This document shows, in pieces, positions 61,112 through 64,000 of a stretch of 64,000 nucleotides of DNA. Below the pieces are notes generated by a model. The model was not told the DNA's origin. It did no database searches and saw only the letters and a program-made list of their open reading frames with translations. The position numbers and the translations under genes were made by a program. Numbering within the stretch: the first letter of the stretch is position 1; every line of letters begins with the position of its first letter. The stretch spans positions 10,325,001 to 10,389,000 of the forward strand of contig NC_060105.1 of NCBI RefSeq assembly GCF_021155765.1. The letters are read 5' to 3'. This DNA is from Diprion similis. Taxonomy: Eukaryota; Arthropoda; Insecta; Hymenoptera; Diprionidae.

Positions 61112-64000
61112 GTAAGTTACAGAATCAAACGTTTCTTTCCCTTGTCGAAACTTTAAACGTGATTATCTCGAAACTTTTCTTTTCAACTCACATTTGCCAG
61201 ACGATTTTATGATACTAATTGTACAATCGGTGAACCTAAGACCGACTAAAAATTATCAAAATAAACGTGTTTTTACCTGGGTCAAAATTTTGAATTTTTC
61301 CGAAAAAATCAACTTTTTTGTTCTAAGGCCTCCCCTTCAGCCGTTTATCATTATTTTTCCAATATTAATGATTCAACAAGTGACCCCATGTTTTTACTGC
61401 TAATCAATTTTTTTGTGCAGACTTTTTCAGATAATCATACGAGGTACTGGAGAGCAAATGGCATTCGGCCTGCCTTCCGGACAGCTTCATGGCCTCTGGT
61501 TATATCTCCGCTATTTATCACTTTTTTTAAGCAAAAAAAATTGTTTTGAAAATTAGAATTATGTAATAAAAAGTATCTAGGACCCTGAAAAGGTATATAC
61601 ATTTCTCACCCTCCAAAAAAACATGAAAATCGACTACGATTTGGCGTTCCATAGGGATTGCCCCGCTCAATTTGCGCGTGACGTTGTATTTGTCACGAAT
61701 TTACTCTGTTCGATGTTACTCAAGTTTTTTTTACAAAATAAGAAAGTCTCTTCACGCGTGTGATTATAAGCGACGAATGTTGGCTGCGATCGGAGAGGGT
61801 CCAGATTTCGACTAATTGTTATACTGTGCACGGACTAATTGGAACTTGAACTATAGCTTCGATTATTTATTGTTCGTAAGATTAGGAAATTTGAAGCGTA
61901 TAATTTTTGTACAGCGAGAATTACCAACCAGCTCTCTGGTCCTAGTTTGTTCGAATTTTTCTCACCGTGCAAAAGCTTACACATCTGGAGACGATTTCGC
62001 CGAACTACAATAACCCGCGAAGAAAATCTCCAACTTGTGAAACTTGGACGTGCTGGGGGGTCGCCTTCGCTGTTATTTTATACTACAGTTAACAGAAGGG
62101 TTTGCCGACTAACCGCCATAAACATGGCAACTTTTGTTGTTCCTCGCAGACCTAATATACCGATACTGAAATATTTTTATCTCTTTTTAATACTATACCT
62201 GAACGTAAGACTAACTATACGTTACCAGCGTAGGAATGCAAGCTTATAAGTAAAATAAGAAGTTTCGAAGAACCGATTACCCCGATACTTACAGTGGCGT
62301 TGCTCGCAATTGTAAAAAGGAAAACTTTTAAACTTGATCGTTTTTGTATTAATTCTCTTCTTCAGGAGTAAAGAATTTTCTTCCTGGGTATTGAGTTCGC
62401 CACTCGTACAGGATGCTATCAGAGTTTATTGAAATTACAAAGAGATCTGGCCGAGGTGTGTTACTGTCCACTTCCGTTGACTCAGGAACTGAAAGGCATA
62501 TTTGCCTAACCGGAAAACACCTACTCAACCACCTGTTTCATTTGACTTTCCCCGTCGAGCGAGTATGGACTTTATGATCAACCGCGGTGATGATCAGGGT
62601 GCGGTAACCGACAGCCAAACGTCGATTATTACTGCAAGTTGCCTCCGGAGCGAACCATCAAAGCTTCCGAATGCCTTTTCAACCAGGCGAATTCCAAACA
62701 GGGTTCATAGAAATTTACAGCATCCCGAGCGGGCTTCCTCACTCTCTATTGACTAAGATAAAGAATGAACTGATGAGTCGATCGTGCGTGAAGTCGTGGG
62801 TTCACTTTGTAAGAAGTCCGTTAAATTGACTCGACGTTGTAGCAAGTCTCTTGAAGATTACCCGAGGACGTCAAGTCCATTAAAATCATCTCAGATTATG
62901 TCAAGTCGCTTCGATACATGTCAAGTCAATAAAAGTAACGTCAGAAACGAATCCGAGTCTTCTTTCTAATTCATAAGCAGCGATCTGTCGAAGAAACAGA
63001 AATAGAATTTGTGAAAAATCTGCTTCAATAACCCGAGCCGAGTTTGTTACTTCTCTACAAACGTGAAGCCATCCAGACTTGTGAAGCGGAGAAATCTAAC
63101 GCCTGACCAGTCACACAAGATTATTGTGAAACCGCAAATGGCGCACGAGCCTCACCGAGGTCTGTGCAAGGATTTTCGCGCAGATCACCAGATATTTGAT
63201 ATTTTATACTCACTGCCCCACGCCTGCGGTGGGCTGAATGCAGCCCTTGCAAAAGTCCGGCGAGCTGCCTCGAGACCCCTGCCTACTATCCTCTCGAGGA
63301 AAGATCGTTCCCCGCAATTGCAGCACCCTGACACTTGATCACGTCTCCGTGACGATGTAACAACAATAGACCACGGACCACAAGGCCCATCTTGGCAGGG
63401 ATCCGAAAGCTTGAAGTCTGATAGAAATCAAGTTCAAGTTCCGCTGGAGCTCTCGAGTGTCTCGAGAAAATTTTTCTTCATCAAATTCTATGAAGATGGT
63501 GAGAGAATTGGTAGTTTTTTTTCTGTTTCTTTTTTTTTTAAATTCAATCGTGAAGCTGTAAGGATCCTCGTGACAATCGGATATAGTCGAGATAAAAGCA
63601 GTTCAAGCATCAAATTTACGGACGTCTCAAGAGTGAAACTAACCTGCATCGAGCATCGATTTCCTAATGCTCTAGGAGATTATCAAGACTCTAAACTTTC
63701 AGTTACATTTGTTTTCATCAGTTTCATCTCAGAGTGTTCGTATAAGACTTTCATAATATTTATGAAGCTTTTCGTTAAAACATAACAATTTGTTACTTAA
63801 CGTCCATCGTGAAAGCTTATCACTAAAAAATCTTCACGTTTATCTAGTCTCTTAAATTTCTGTTACTCATTTCAGAATTCCGTTGTCTAACTTCTCAATG
63901 AAACAGAATCATCTGAATACCAGGTCTCGTGCACGTATCGTTGAAGCTTCCAGACGTTCGTTCCGTGACTTAGATGTATGTTTTATTCAAGTGGAAATTT
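61112..64000. other. Right end of the window: AT-rich DNA and a GC-richer stretch, no gene called
   Basis: 61,112-62,450 is AT-rich apart from the possible exon near 61,421. 62,460-63,340 is richer in G and C, with a long run in which stops are sparse and a degenerate 30-bp repeat at 62,788-62,945. The longest plus-strand frame there (62,502-62,756) has a stop just upstream and no convincing acceptor. Nothing is recognised in 63,400-64,000. Confidence 0.4.
62788..62945. repeat. Degenerate tandem repeat, period about 30 bp
   Basis: AAGTC recurs at about 62,791, 62,814, 62,844, 62,873, 62,903 and 62,923, with spacings of 23, 30, 29, 30 and 20. Several copies are preceded by GTC or GTCA. The copies are strongly diverged. 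Confidence 0.6.

Noticed and set aside
1..64000. tRNA, rRNA or snRNA genes
   Set aside because: I looked for B-box-like GGTTCRANTCC and other conserved RNA motifs by eye and saw none with a matching partner. A covariance-model scan would be decisive.

Overview
The window is nuclear DNA of an arthropod, almost certainly an insect. It is AT-rich, with compact GT-AG introns, long introns and intergenic spaces, satellite arrays, and insect-type orthologues. I lean towards Hymenoptera (sawfly- or wasp-like), but the sequence alone does not prove the order.

Layout: (1) 1-21,069, plus strand: the nuclear receptor dissatisfaction (dsf, NR2E family), eight recognisable coding exons. The first exon shown (1942) is already inside the protein, and I could not find the short initiator exon upstream. 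Intron 2 is about 15 kb. It holds several GC-rich islands and, on the opposite strand at 8,278-9,458, a nested intact three-exon gene. That gene encodes a single-domain secreted thioredoxin-like protein with a CxxS active site. It matches the first three exons of the TXNDC5 gene further right, so it looks like a partial duplicate. (2) 24,642-26,907, minus strand: TXNDC5/ERp46/pretaporter, with three thioredoxin domains (all CGHC), a signal peptide and a C-terminal RDEL. (3) 27,931-29,870: a tandem array of about 312-bp monomers. (4) 30,460-37,595: a second, unrelated-looking array of 36 monomers of exactly 191 bp plus degenerate terminal copies, with an internal higher-order duplication. (5) 38,304-39,324, minus strand: an OVCA2-type serine hydrolase with five coding exons. 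(6) 44,833-47,711, minus strand: a small unrecognised gene, tentative model. (7) About 48,650-49,410: a GC-rich promoter region with E2F, ETS-like and YY1-like motifs and a probable non-coding first exon on the plus strand. (8) 56,026-57,147, minus strand: a divergent class A (peptide-type) GPCR with two coding exons and a possible alternative C-terminal exon at 55,791-55,963. (9) 59,400-64,000: GC-richer sequence with weak exon candidates and a degenerate 30-bp repeat.

There is no operon-like logic. The notable links are evolutionary: the TXNDC5 gene and its derived CxxS copy inside the dsf intron about 16 kb away, and the two satellite blocks separating TXNDC5 from OVCA2. Protein assignments rest on motif and family recognition. 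Exon borders were read from splice signals and reading phase and have no transcript support.
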